64,000 nucleotides of DNA from Dactylis glomerata (Eukaryota; Streptophyta; Magnoliopsida; Poales; Poaceae). Below, piece by piece: positions 33,252-44,214 of the stretch. The notes below the pieces were generated by a model that made no database searches, was not told where the DNA came from, and saw only the letters and a program-made list of their open reading frames with translations. The stretch lies in contig QXEO01000334.1 of assembly GCA_007115705.1 (NCBI GenBank), positions 2,910,694 through 2,974,693 of the forward strand. Direction: 5' to 3'. The stretch's first letter is position 1. Every line of letters begins with the position of its first letter. The position numbers and the translations under genes were made by a program.

Positions 33252-34351
33252 CTATCGCACCGCGCTTGGGGGCTATGCACGAACGGAGAGAGGAGAAGAG
33301 ATTTACAATGGAGGCGGCGGAGGGAACGAGCTGGTAAACAGTAAAATCCCCCACTACGCCCCTTATATACCTTCTGGGAGAAGGATCGTGGGCTGAGACG
33401 TGGCGCAAAGAGCGGAAACGGCAGCCCACTAACGGTCAAAAATCACGAAAATTACAGTGCTGCCCATAAAATGGTTCGCACTCATACAGAGTGACGTGTT
33501 CATTGACGTCATAAAGAAGATGATATAAGAAAGAAAAAGGATGGCGCCGACAGGTAAAAAATTTATAGACAAGATTATATGTGAAGGATTTTCGATTATA
33601 GCCTTGGGGGCTACTATTATCAAAGATATTGAAAGTATCTCGAGTTGAAGTATAATGGACCACACTATATTTTGAGCCTATACTCGAAAAAGTCTTTTTT
33701 CGACTATAGCCTCGGGGGCTACTCCCATCGGGAGCGCTGAGCGCGCACCCGACGATATTTCTTGGTAAAGCATTGTGCAGAAGTGTTACTCCCATCGGGA
33801 GCGAGTTTTATGGTTGTTGAAACACGAATATTTTCAGTCAAAATTTGACTTCGACATAAGATTCTCGAGTTATGTTATCGCAACGCAACTCGAATGCCGT
33901 GACCTGTCACAAAGGTAAGACCCCGGGATCCGTCCTGTGTGGCCTGGTATACGCACATGGATGCACTCTGCTGGTATGTATCCGTGTCTACGACGTGGAG
34001 AAAATCCTGGTGGACGCACTGGGTACCCTGAGAATCACTGGGATTCATTCTTTGTAAGTCCTAAATGTGGCAAAAGAATGGGTTTGACCGGTATCCCAAA
34101 TTCAAATCCAAGGGGATTGAATTTGAAGTAGGTGGCAAGTATCTGTTCTGGCAGTTAACTAACCTCTTGATCCGTCAGAGTTGTCAGGCTTGTTCATCAA
34201 AACCCCTTGCGAAAAAATGTCATGAAAATAAGTCGAAAGACCGAGTCGAAGATTTGAAGATAAGAAGAAGTTGAAGAATTGATCAAGTCGAAGATTTAAA
34301 GATTAGAGATTCAACCCGAATCTGCAATTCTGGTAGAATCTCAGGGGCTAC
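33252..34351 (+). other. B noncoding 3' region with repeated polypurine motifs
   Basis: Holds the minus-strand promoter of B1 (TATATAAGG near 33361-33370). Next come two GGGGGCTACT motifs (33604-33615, 33712-33723) and two copies of the palindrome CTCCCATCGGGAG (near 33723 and 33790). The functional tract is TCAGGGGCTAC, ending at 34351. No sense ORF is credible. Confidence 0.55.
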
Positions 34352-34686
34352 TGACAAGGGTATAGTTAATAGAACCCGTTAGTTGAGTACCCCTAAGGCC
34401 CGTATAGCTAGGCCCAATTGTAATGACAGTCGAATACGAGTTCTTACCGTATATCAATATTGTAATCTGTATCGGGCCCTACCCGATCCTCGAGACCTGG
34501 CCACCTATATATGGGGGCCAGGAGGGGACAGTGTAGGCCAGATTGAAAGCAAGCCAGGTTGAACACCCAAGTTTACTTTCGACATACACCTATTTCGATT
34601 AACTTTACCTTCGAGTTCATCCGATGCCCTATCTTCCCGATCCTAAGTCCTTCGTTTAGGACATTTGTCGAGTTAACCCCTCGTCA
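34352..34686 (+). repeat. B 3' LTR
   Basis: 335 bp, beginning TGACAAGGG and ending CCTCGTCA, so the ends form TGAC/GTCA. TATATAT at 34506-34512 is the probable TATA box. The start is set by the preceding polypurine tract, the end by the return to the C gag frame. The 5' LTR is outside the window. Confidence 0.7.
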
Positions 34687-34688
34687 CT

Positions 34689-37061
34689 AGGGAATGTCCT
34701 AGTGATGATTTTGATGATGATGCTTATATTGAGCTTAATGATGATTTTATTGCTGAAGCACGTGCTACTCGTAATGCTGCTGAAGTTAAAGAGCTTCTTG
34801 CAGGACGTACTGTTAGATATAATTTGTCTCCTGATCCTAAGTTTGCTGCTTCTCCCATAAATATTAGAGATAAGGATTATGATTTCTCTTTGGATTTATC
34901 TTACATATCTATTGTTGAGAAAACTCCTTTTTGTTGTACTAAAGATGAGAGTGCTATGGAGCACATGAATGAGCTTTCTACTTTGAGTAATTTGTTTTCT
35001 GATGATATTAAGCTCCGCACTTACTTTGTTGCTAAGATTTTTCCTTTCTCGTTGAAAGATGCAGCTAAAACTTGGTTTAATAGCTTGTCTCCTGAATCTC
35101 TTAATAGTCCTATTGCTTTGGTTAATGCTTTCTTTCAGAAATATTTTCCTGCTAGTGCTCAACATGCTGTTGTGCAGAAAATCTTTGACTTTGAACAGGG
35201 AAAAGGAGAGATATTGCCTGAATCTTGGACAAGGTTTTGTTCTTTAATTAGAGCTTTACCTAAAGAACCATTGCCTAAAAATGAACTCCTTGATATATTT
35301 TACAATGGACTAACTGATGAATCAAAGTCATATCTGGATAGTTATGTTGGTTGTGTTTTTAGGGAAAGAACTCCGGCTGAAGCTGAAGAATTAATGGCTA
35401 AAATAAGCCGCAATCATGATGATTGGACTCTAGTTGAGCCAACACCAGCGTCAACACCAGCGCCAACACCAGCGCCAACACATGCGCCAGTCCCAGAGCC
35501 TACACCGAAGAAGAGAGGGATGATTGAATTAAATGATGAAGTGATGAGGGAAGCTAAGAAATCTCTTAAGGAGAAAGGTATTAAGGCTGAAGATGTGAAG
35601 AATTTACCTCCTATAGAAGAATTATGTAAGCCAATCCCTGACTCATCTACTATTGAGGTACACTCTCTCCAACGCTTTGACGAAAGAGATATGCCTTATT
35701 GTAAACCTCCTGATCAATGCTTAGATGAATTTGATAATTTTATTATTAAGCAAGAGAATTTTAATAGAATGGTGCGGAATCATTTGTTGAAAAATTCTAG
35801 AGCTATTAACAAGTTGCAGGATATTGTGGAGAGAACCTCCAATGATGTGAAGATACTTGTTAAACATTTTCAAATGGTTCAAACACAAATTGATCAGCTT
35901 ACCAAGGTGCAAAAATACTTGCTAGTTAATACCGCTAGACAGAAGCAAGCATGTGAAATACGCACAAGAAGTGGTGCCACTACTCAAGATCCATTTTATC
36001 CTGAAGGAGATCCTAAGAGGGTCGAGCAAGATTCTCAACGCACTTCAAATGATGATATTCCTTCCAAGAAGAAGAAGAAGAAGCATAAAACAACTACATA
36101 ATCGTCTGATGCAGGTAAAGATCCTAATAGTGTTTCTATTTCTGATGCTGAAACTGAACCAGGAGATGCTTCCGATAAGGAAGAATTTGAAGAGGAACCA
36201 GAAAAGATTGATAAGAATGCAAAGTACACCAAAGAAGACTTCATTGCCAACAAGCATGGTAATGAGAGAGAACCTTAGGTACAGAAACCAATGCCTTTTC
36301 CTGGTAAGAAACATAAGTCTAAGGAAGAAGAACACTACAACATGTTTTGTGAATGGATGAGACCTTTATTTTTGCAAATTCCTTTGACTGATGCTATTAG
36401 AATGCCTCCTTATGCAAAATATATGAAAGATATTGTCACTAACAAAAGGAAGATTCCTAATGAGGAAATTTCCACCTTACTTGCTAATTATTCTTTTGAT
36501 GGTAAAGTACCAGAGAAACTTGGAGATCCAGGTATACCAACTATTCCTTGCTCCATTAAAAATAACTATGTTAGAACTGCTTTATGTGATTTGGGAGCTG
36601 AAGTTAGTGTCATGCCTTTTTCTCTTTATAAAAGACTTGATCTAGAAAAATTGGTATCAACTGATATATCTTTGCAGATGGCTAATAAGTCTACTACTAT
36701 TCCTATTGGTATATGTGAAAATGTTCCTATTCAAGTTGCTAACAGTTGTTTGATTTTAACTGACTTTGTTGTGTTGGAAATGCCTGAAGATGATAATATG
36801 TCTATTATTCTTGGGAGACCTTTTCTAAACACTACAGGTGCTGTTATTAATTGTAATCAAGGAAAAGTAACTTTCAATGTCAATGATAAAGAGTACACGG
36901 TTTATTTTCCCAAGAAGATTGATAGAAAGAATGCTCTAAATTCTGTCAAGAATGTTGAGACCATCAAAGTTGGTCAAATTATTTGTTCAGAGCGAAAGCC
37001 CAAGGAAGAATATAAAATTGTTATGATTGGGACTATGCCTATCAAAGTTGAGGTAACATAA
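34689..37061 (+). pseudogene. gag: C gag-pro polyprotein with two in-frame stops
   Basis: One frame runs from the B junction to 37061, broken by TAA at 36099-36101 and TAG at 36276-36278. The retrotransposon gag domain spans about 34970-35400 (KDAAKTWFNSL; ILPESWTRFCSLI; LLDIFYNGL). A Pro/Thr/Ala repeat region follows (near 35440-35510), then a long helical segment and a Lys run. The protease region has a CDLGAEVSVMP active site (near 36587-36620) and the later element ILGRPFLNTTGAVIN. The protein ends right after the protease, with no pol. The N-terminus is lost to the B insertion. Confidence 0.85.
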
Positions 37062-37393
37062 GCATTAAGTGAAGTGCAAAGTTTTGCCTCATATAAAGTT
37101 AGTTTGGGAACAAGACTTGATCAACCTTGTTAACAAAGTGATTTTATATGAACGAAACTTAGTTTTCACCGCATTTACTCTACCTCACCTATATTCACTT
37201 TCACCAATTTTATTCCTTTAGTTTAGTTACATGATTAAGAGTATCTCAGAGCTGCTGCATGCTTGGTTTTGATTTGCTTGAAATCATTTCACCTTCGTTT
37301 TTCTGAGTTTTTATTGATATGCCAATTTCTGAAAAATCCTCGAAAATAAAGTTTCTCAAAAAATTCTAGAAAATTCTTTATAAATTTTTATGT
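37062..37393 (+). other. C noncoding segment after gag-pro
   Basis: AT-rich sequence with no ORF or recognised domain. It probably holds the 3' UTR of gag-pro and leads into the promoter-like block that follows. Confidence 0.4.
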
Positions 37394-37890
37394 CAAAAAT
37401 GGAGCAGAGAGGCACCTGGGAGACACCAGGAGGGGTTGCCACACCACCTCACACACAGGGGGCGTGGCCCAGCCTGGGGCGCGCCCACCTGGTGTGAGAG
37501 GGTCCCACCTGGCCTCTCACTTATCTCTTCCTCCCCTGCTCTTTCTCTCTCCCGAAAACAATGACACACCCAGCTCATACCCAAGTTCTTGCTGTTCTTC
37601 ACCTCGATTTTTCGATCTCCTTGCTTAGCCCATCATTTCTGCTGAGATTTGGAGCAATTGTTCTCCGGTATGTGACTCCTCCGCTTGTCCAAGTAGAATT
37701 TCTTTTGGTGGAGTATTTCTTGAGTATTTTAGCATTGTAGGTGGAAGGATAAATGAGTATGCATGCTTGTTCTATTGTTTAGAAATGATATTTTGATGCA
37801 TGTTAGCTCTCTAGTAACTCACTATAGTAGTCTCCTACATTTGCTTGTCTCAAAAATCACTTTTTATGAGGTTTGTTAAAAATTTCAGAA
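37394..37890 (+). promoter_or_regulatory. Internal promoter-like block and 5'-UTR intron before the second ORF of C
   Basis: The GC-rich stretch near 37435-37510 (GGGGGCGTGGCCCAGCCTGG, then GCGCCCACCTGGTGTGAG) resembles U3 of the C LTR at 41232-41282. It is followed by a pyrimidine-rich leader, a donor-like G|GTATGTG at 37667-37668 and an acceptor TTTCAG ending at 37888. The ATG at 37891 lies two bases after the acceptor. This suggests a separate spliced transcript for the second ORF. Confidence 0.45.
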
Positions 37891-39008
37891 ATGGAGGAGA
37901 ATGCATATCAACTTTTTCAACACGAACTAGAAGTGCATGAAGTCATGAGAGTTCACCGTGAAGAGAGGGTCTTTCCCTCACACTATCCATGCTCAAAGTT
38001 CATGCATGCTGCCAGAATTCTGCAGGATTTCCAAACCTTACTCTCTAATGCAGGATTGGAACATTTTACTGAGGGTGAACCTCCCTAATATGTTAAACTA
38101 ACAATGTCTGTGGTGCAGGATTTCAGATTTAGTTGGTCCACTTCCAACCCCATGGTCCATTATAAAATCTATAACAAATCTGTGGACTTGCCTCTTGATG
38201 TTTTCTGTACAGCTATTAGAGTACCGCAGTGGGGATCGCTCGAGAAGCTAAGGGGACAGCCTAGGCCATTGTTGAAACTTTATGAGGAGATTTGTCAAGG
38301 AAGAAGCTTCACAGGAGAGGGTGGTAAAACTCAAAATATTCATTTCCCATCCATTCGATATTTTGCCTTCTTTATTACCAAATGTGTTCTTGCTAGGAAA
38401 TCTGCAACTAAATTATCTCTCCATGATCTAGCTTTTATTGCTGCTGCTTTGAGGCGTGATAGACTTACCATTTGGGTGCCTTAATAGCCTTTTGTCTTGA
38501 TGTTAATCGTGAGAAAGGGGGAATCTATGGGGGACTTATAGCTTCACGCATGTTAGCTTTGCATGGTGTAATGCCTCATTTTCTAGATTTGTAGTTCCCC
38601 GAGGAGAAACTTGATCTTAGTTCTATGATTCATCATAAGTTTATTTCTCCTCCAACTAGTTTGATTAATTTAACATTTGAGCTAACCTTTTTCAAGAAGA
38701 CTACTTGGAAGGTAGTAAAGACTGATCGATCGGTCCGTTTGCCTGCACCTCTTTTGTTTAACCTTGATCGCAGGAATGGATGGTCGCTCACAGAGGATGA
38801 GCTCGACGCGTACGTAGAAGAGCACCCACCCCCTGTGCATGATGAGGAGGGCGCCGAGGAGTCGGGTCAGCCCTCCAACATTGCGAATTTCCCATATGAG
38901 CAACCTTATTATGATTATGCGCCATCAGCTTCATCTTCACGAGAGCCGGGGTACGATTACACCCATGATGACCCACCAGCCTGGAGCAGCTACCAGGGCT
39001 GGAATTGA
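37891..39008 (+). pseudogene. ATHILA ORF-1-like protein of C, degenerate
   Basis: From ATG 37891 (MEENAYQLFQHELEVHEV) the frame is broken by TAA at 38086-38088 (CAA expected). It resumes (YVKLTMSVVQDFRFSW) to 38484, shifts frame near 38480, and passes a TAG near 38592. It then ends with the ORF 38625-39008, whose tail is rich in Tyr, Pro, Glu and Asp. The blocks VVQDFRFSW, LPLDVFCTAIRVP and KGGIYGGLIASRMLALHGV fit the ATHILA ORF-1 family (Pfam PF03078), placed 3' of gag-pol in Athila elements. The role is unknown; envelope-like functions have been proposed for the position, without support here. Confidence 0.55.
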
Positions 39009-40987
39009 TCTCCACTTAGGCCAAAAGCCTAAGCTTGGGGGGAGGTACGCCGACGATTCACTCATATACATATCATATTTTGTCGGTCCTATGTGTATCC
39101 ATGTTTTGCTCTATTTATTGCCCTTATTCTTATTTCTACTTTCCAAAACACAAAAAGACCAAAAATATTTTCGTTGTTTCTCTTTGTTTGCCTCTTTAGT
39201 TTGCTACCTTTGGTTTTGCTTTACTTGCTATTTTCGGTTTGCTATTTGAAAAATCTAAAAATATTTTGCCTTGTTTGCTTTTTCCTTCTGTTCTTGTTTC
39301 AAAAATCGAAAACCCCAAAAATATTTGTTGTTCTTCTTCGGTTTTGTAAAGTTTGTTGCAGAGTTCAGTCTCCCGTTACTCCATTGGAGCTTGGTATTCA
39401 CTTTACATTATTCAAGCCACACAAGTGAGCAATAATTACGACATATGACAATCCGAGATGTGGTAAGAGGCTGGTATGAACTCTATTTGTTTTCATTTTT
39501 ATACATATACTCATCTATGTGGACATGCTTAGTCGGTTCATGTAAGGTATATGTTATCTAATGGATGCTTTGTAGTTCTTGCTTTCATATGATTAGTTCC
39601 AATTTACTAATAGTTTGTAGCATGTCATGTAGACGCTTGCATGCATTGTTTTATTCATAATATGATATGTTATTGTGGTATCCTCCTCTGAAAGTTTCAT
39701 TTGAATCGACTTGGCACATGCTCAAGCATGCATATGACTGAACAAAAAGTCAATTAAGCCTCAATGATTTACTTTGCCTCAGAGTTCTTGTATCATTTTT
39801 ATGCCTATATTAATTTTGTTTTGTCGCAAGCATGATTATGACAGTTATTGCTCTCTCGATTGTCGCTTCCCCATCTTTTGCTAGCCTTCATTTGTACTGA
39901 GTATGAGCTCTACTCGTGCATCCAAATACCAAAAACCAAGTCTACCAAAGAGTCCACTATAAATTCCTATGCATGGTATTTGTAAGCCATTCCAAGTAAA
40001 TTTTTATGTGCTACCTTTCAAAACTTTCAACTACTTCTCATTTTGGGCCACTATTTTTAGCTCATGGGGACGTAGTGGTCGGAATTGCTATCTTACATAT
40101 TAAATTAAGTACCCCTCGACTAGGCAGCTTCATCTGCTCATCATTAATTTTGCATGAGAGCTGGTCGGACCATTATACTCTAATTCTAAAAAGAAAAGAA
40201 AAAGAGCACTCCTCCATGGTATGTGAAAGTTGGTTGGCACCCGATGAATCGGTTAGCCATGGTTTGAGAAAGGAAAAAGGTGGGGAGGAGTGCCAAAGCT
40301 TTATAAAAAAGAGCACCAATGTGCCAAAATTTCAAAGAACTCATAACCGCTCTCACTTGTATATTATGGAAGATAGCAAGTCCCCATTGCCAGTCGTTGA
40401 CATGAAACAACCACCTCTCAAAATAAATTTTTATCTCTGTTTTACAAATGAAAAGCTCTAGCACATGTTAAATCCCTGCTTCCCTCTGCGAAGGGCCATT
40501 CGTTTACTTTTATATTGAGTCATCATCTTCTAACTTTAAGCACTTCTTGAGAGCATAGCAGTTATTCTTAGTGTAATGTGCTTGTCCCAGAACACGATTA
40601 ATTGTGGTATAACTTTGATGCTTGTATCTTTGATATTTTTACTTCTAGTCTTCCCTTGGACTTTAGAGTGCCTCAGCATTTAAGTTTTGCTCCACAAATA
40701 AAGGCAAGCTGGATACCACTCTTTCATATCATTTATGCATATTACTATCTTGTAGTTTCTTATGTACATGTTACTTGTTATTAGTGCATTGGCACTCTTT
40801 CATAGCTTGCTTGACTAGGAGGTGACATTAGTTGCATATTTCTTATTATGAATTGCCTGAGTACTTGATCACATAGTTAGTATATATACATCATATGAAG
40901 CAAATGTGTTCGTAAAAGTATCCTTTATCGCTCTCAGTTGTTAACTGAATTGCTTGAGGACAAGCAAATAGCTAAGCTTGGGAGAGT
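39009..40987 (+). other. C noncoding 3' internal region with polypurine tracts
   Basis: Starts with a polypurine-like AAGCTTGGGGGGAGGTA at 39031-39047 right after the last ORF and ends with the functional tract AAGCTTGGGAGAGT at 40974-40987. Between them is about 1.9 kb of AT-rich sequence. Short blocks resemble the A-family noncoding module (for example GAGTATGAGCTCTACTCGTG near 39900), which suggests common ancestry. Confidence 0.65.
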
Positions 40988-42384
40988 TGACACGTCCAAA
41001 ACGTATCTACTTTCCCGAACACTTTTGCTATTGTTTCTCTTCTAATTTGTGTGTTTTGAATACAACTAACACGGACTAACGCTGTTTTCAGCAGAATTGC
41101 TCTGGTGTCTCGTTTTTGTGTAGAAATCCAACTTTCAGTAAAAATTCGGGAAAAATCATCAAAAATCATATTTCACCAGAAGACCCACGGAGCCAGAAGA
41201 CGAGACGGAGTGGAGGCACGAGGCCTCCATACACATAGGGGGCGGGGCCCAGACCTGGCCGCGCCCACCTGGTGTGAGGGTGGCTCGGCCATCGCCTCGA
41301 CCCCTCCTTCTGCCTACATATACCCCTTTACATGAAAATATCGGGGAGACGGCGTTTTTCCCATATAGACTTCCGCTGTGCTGCTACCATCAGAAACCGC
41401 GATTCGGAACCAGAAACTCCGTTCTGACACCCTGCCGGGATGGGGATTTGGAGGAGATCTTCATCACCATCATCACCGACGATCCTCCATCGACCATCCA
41501 TGACTCCCCTATCCATGTGTGAGTAATTCCCCCGCTGTAGGTGAGGGGATGGTAGGGATTGGATGAGATCGTTCATATAATTTGATATGAGATTGTTAGG
41601 GCATAGTGCCTAGTATCTTTATTTAGTGCCTATGACATTGTTGCAACTTGTTGTGCTTAATGCTTGTCACTTTGGGCCCGAGTGCCATGATTTCAGATCT
41701 AAACATGTTATTATTTCTATGATGATACTTGTTGTTTATGGTCTTACCTACAAGTTGTATACACATATTGTTGTCCGGAACCCGAGGCCCCAAAGTGACA
41801 GAAATTGGGATAACCGGAGGGGATGGCTACGATGTGAGGATTACATGTGTTCACCGAGTATTACTGCTTTGCTCCGGTACTTTATTAAAAGGAGTACCTT
41901 AATTACCAGTAGTTTCCCTTGAGGCCCTGCTGCAACAGGCTGGTAGGACAAAAGATGTCGTGCAAGTTTCTCCTTGTGAGCACGTACGACTATATACGGA
42001 ACACATGCCTATGATTGTTTGTACTAGGATGCTTTATCATTATTTATCTACATTGCCCATGTCTCATTGATTTCATGAATTATCTTATCCATGAAACGCC
42101 CGTAATCCATCCCTATGCCTATAGTATTTGTTCCTACTGTTTACTATTGATACTATTACCACTGCTATTTTACTACTGATGTTACTGTTTCATTACTATC
42201 ACCACTATAAAACTGTTGTTGCTGATAAACCACTGCGAGCAAGACTGTTTCCAGGTGCAGCTGAATTGACAACTCATCTGTTAAGGCTTACATATATTCT
42301 TTGGCTCCCCTTGTGTCGAATCAATAAATTTGGGTTTTACTTCCCTCAAAGACTGTTGCGATCCCCTATACTTGTGGGTCATCA
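40988..42384 (+). repeat. C 3' LTR
   Basis: 1397 bp from TGACACGTCCAAAACGTATC to CTTGTGGGTCATCA. The GC-rich U3 block at 41217-41290 precedes an ACATATACCCC motif near 41315 that could serve as TATA box. The start is fixed by the polypurine tract; the end is taken from its likeness to cereal Sabrina LTR ends and is less certain. Sequence of D follows. Confidence 0.7.
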
Positions 42385-44214
42385 TGTTCCATCATAAAAG
42401 AGTGGAGAGTTTGGTTTGTTTGTTGTAACCTTGCTCTCTTTGGGAGAATGGCTATCTCTTTTCTTGATTTTGCTCTATATATACTTAAAATGAGATAAGT
42501 CTTTGGGCATGTGTGTTTTAGTGATTCTTTATGCTCATTGGTGTTTGCTTTGTTCACTTGGTGGACTTTGGAGTCAATCTTGTGTTGAGTTGATTCTTTG
42601 ATATAATTTGGACAACCTTTAGTTCTTCAAACCTTTGTGTGACTTCTTGGTCTTCTTGGTGTTTTGTCCAAATTGTATCTCTTTTGGCTCTTGAAAGTCT
42701 TGTGCATGCATATTTACTAAATATATACTCTATGGCATGCTTTGCTTTCTTTGATCCAATATAGAGGGTAAACTCCAATAAATCCTAAATCGGCTAAGAT
42801 GTGTATGAAATTCAAGTTCATATCTATATACACATATTTATGTGAAGCTTGTCCTATATATTGTAGTGTCTCTAACGACTTCGAACCCAATGAGTTTGGG
42901 GACCATATTGTACTTGAATATGTTTTAGGTACATGGGAGATATATTGGTGCTTGTCTCAATAATAAGGATGAAGCGGTGACTAGTTAATAATTTGTGGCA
43001 AGCTAGGATTATTGAAGAACTCCTATCTACTACATCCTACCATTGATATCTCGGTAACAAGTATCTACTTCATGCATACTTTTCTAGCATCCAACCTTGT
43101 GTAGGTTGTTTCATGGCATGGTATCTCCTTATTTGATATCTTAATTGAACCTTGTGTGTTGGGATGGAATGCTAAGCAATATCAATTATTGAGGACTATG
43201 TGGATGCTCTATGTTTATCCTTGTACTAGTCTTATTATATGCTTTATCATTCCTATCACACATTCCTTTGGTTGAGCCGCTTAATATGTCGGTTCCTTAC
43301 TTGTTGCTCAACCATCTCTTTGATGCAAGTGTTAATCTTAATGCCTTTTATGATCTCTTTCTAATGGTTACTTTTTAAATGGTATTGAGGGAGTGAGGAT
43401 TCTATGTTGTTTAAATTATATTCAAATGCAAACATTCTATCTTGTGCACGTACCTTGGGAAACTTCCTCATTTCATTTTAAAGCACCATTTAGTGGTTAT
43501 CATAGTATTTGATGTAACTTTGTATCATTTTGTTTTGAATAATATCGAGAAAGTGATGATTGCATGTTTGTGAACCTTATACTTCAATTCAAATGGAATA
43601 CCTTGTGCACAAACCTTGGGGAGCTTCTTCATATTATTTAGAGCATTGTTTTGGTCTTATCATAATATCTTTATTTGACTTTTTTGGATCATTTGTTTGC
43701 TCTCTTCTTCTTTTTTGGAAGACTATCCATTGTGTTATTTTGTTTGCAATCTTTTGATCCTCAATATAGTTTTATTTCCTCCAACTTTTTGTCTTTGGAT
43801 ATGTGCATGTGTTTTGACTCAATTTTTTTTGAACATGCACACCTTGAGAAGGAACTCTCACTATATAGGCCTTCTAAGCCTTTCCGCCCATTTTGGCAAT
43901 GGATGCCAATGGGGGAGAAGTTTCGAGGGTTTGAAGGGAATTGGGCTTTATGCTTTGGTTTTGTTCTGAAGCATACTTGGTTGAGTATATATAGTGGAAA
44001 CTCCACCAACAATATTGGTTGGCAATATATGCAATAAAATTCAAGTTCATTCACACGTGCATAGATTGTGGGGGAGTTTGCTCTATATATGATGGTTATA
44101 TTAGCATCACATACTTTTGTAGTATTTGATGTTAGTGTAACCGTCTTAGTTCTTTAAATTCATTATATAAACCCTCTCAAAGAGATTGTCATCAATTACC
44201 AAAATGGGGGAGAT
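42385..44214 (+). other. Element D internal 3' region (noncoding)
   Basis: AT-rich, no convincing ORF. It contains a degenerate tandem duplication of about 165-170 bp (near 43375-43535 and 43545-43690), visible from the repeated TTGTGCAC..ACCTTGGG phrases. It ends with the purine-rich tract AAAATGGGGGAGAT before the LTR, a form common in copia-type elements. C appears to be inserted at the left edge of this stretch. Confidence 0.5.

Larger units (their letters stand above)
30076..34686 (+). mobile_element. Element B, right fragment with 3' LTR
   Basis: Continues 1-1195 after A2. It carries two antisense genes, a noncoding 3' region with polypurine motifs and a 335-bp LTR. It ends in the gag frame of element C; the expected target duplication would be CTAGG (34687-34691), with its partner left of the window. 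Confidence 0.8.
34687..42384 (+). mobile_element. Element C: Sabrina-like Athila retrotransposon (5' part missing)
   Basis: Contains a gag-pro frame cut at its left by B, a noncoding gap, an ATHILA ORF-1-like gene, a long noncoding tail, the polypurine tract AAGCTTGGGAGAGT (40974-40987) and a 3' LTR. The LTR ends with CTTGTGGGTCATCA, which resembles the end of cereal Sabrina LTRs as I recall it. No RT, RNase H or integrase is present, so it needs help to move. Confidence 0.75.

Noticed and set aside
43560..44054. ORFs of 65-120 aa in the D internal 3' region.
   Set aside because: AT-rich, overlapping in several frames and without domains; this region is normally noncoding in such elements.
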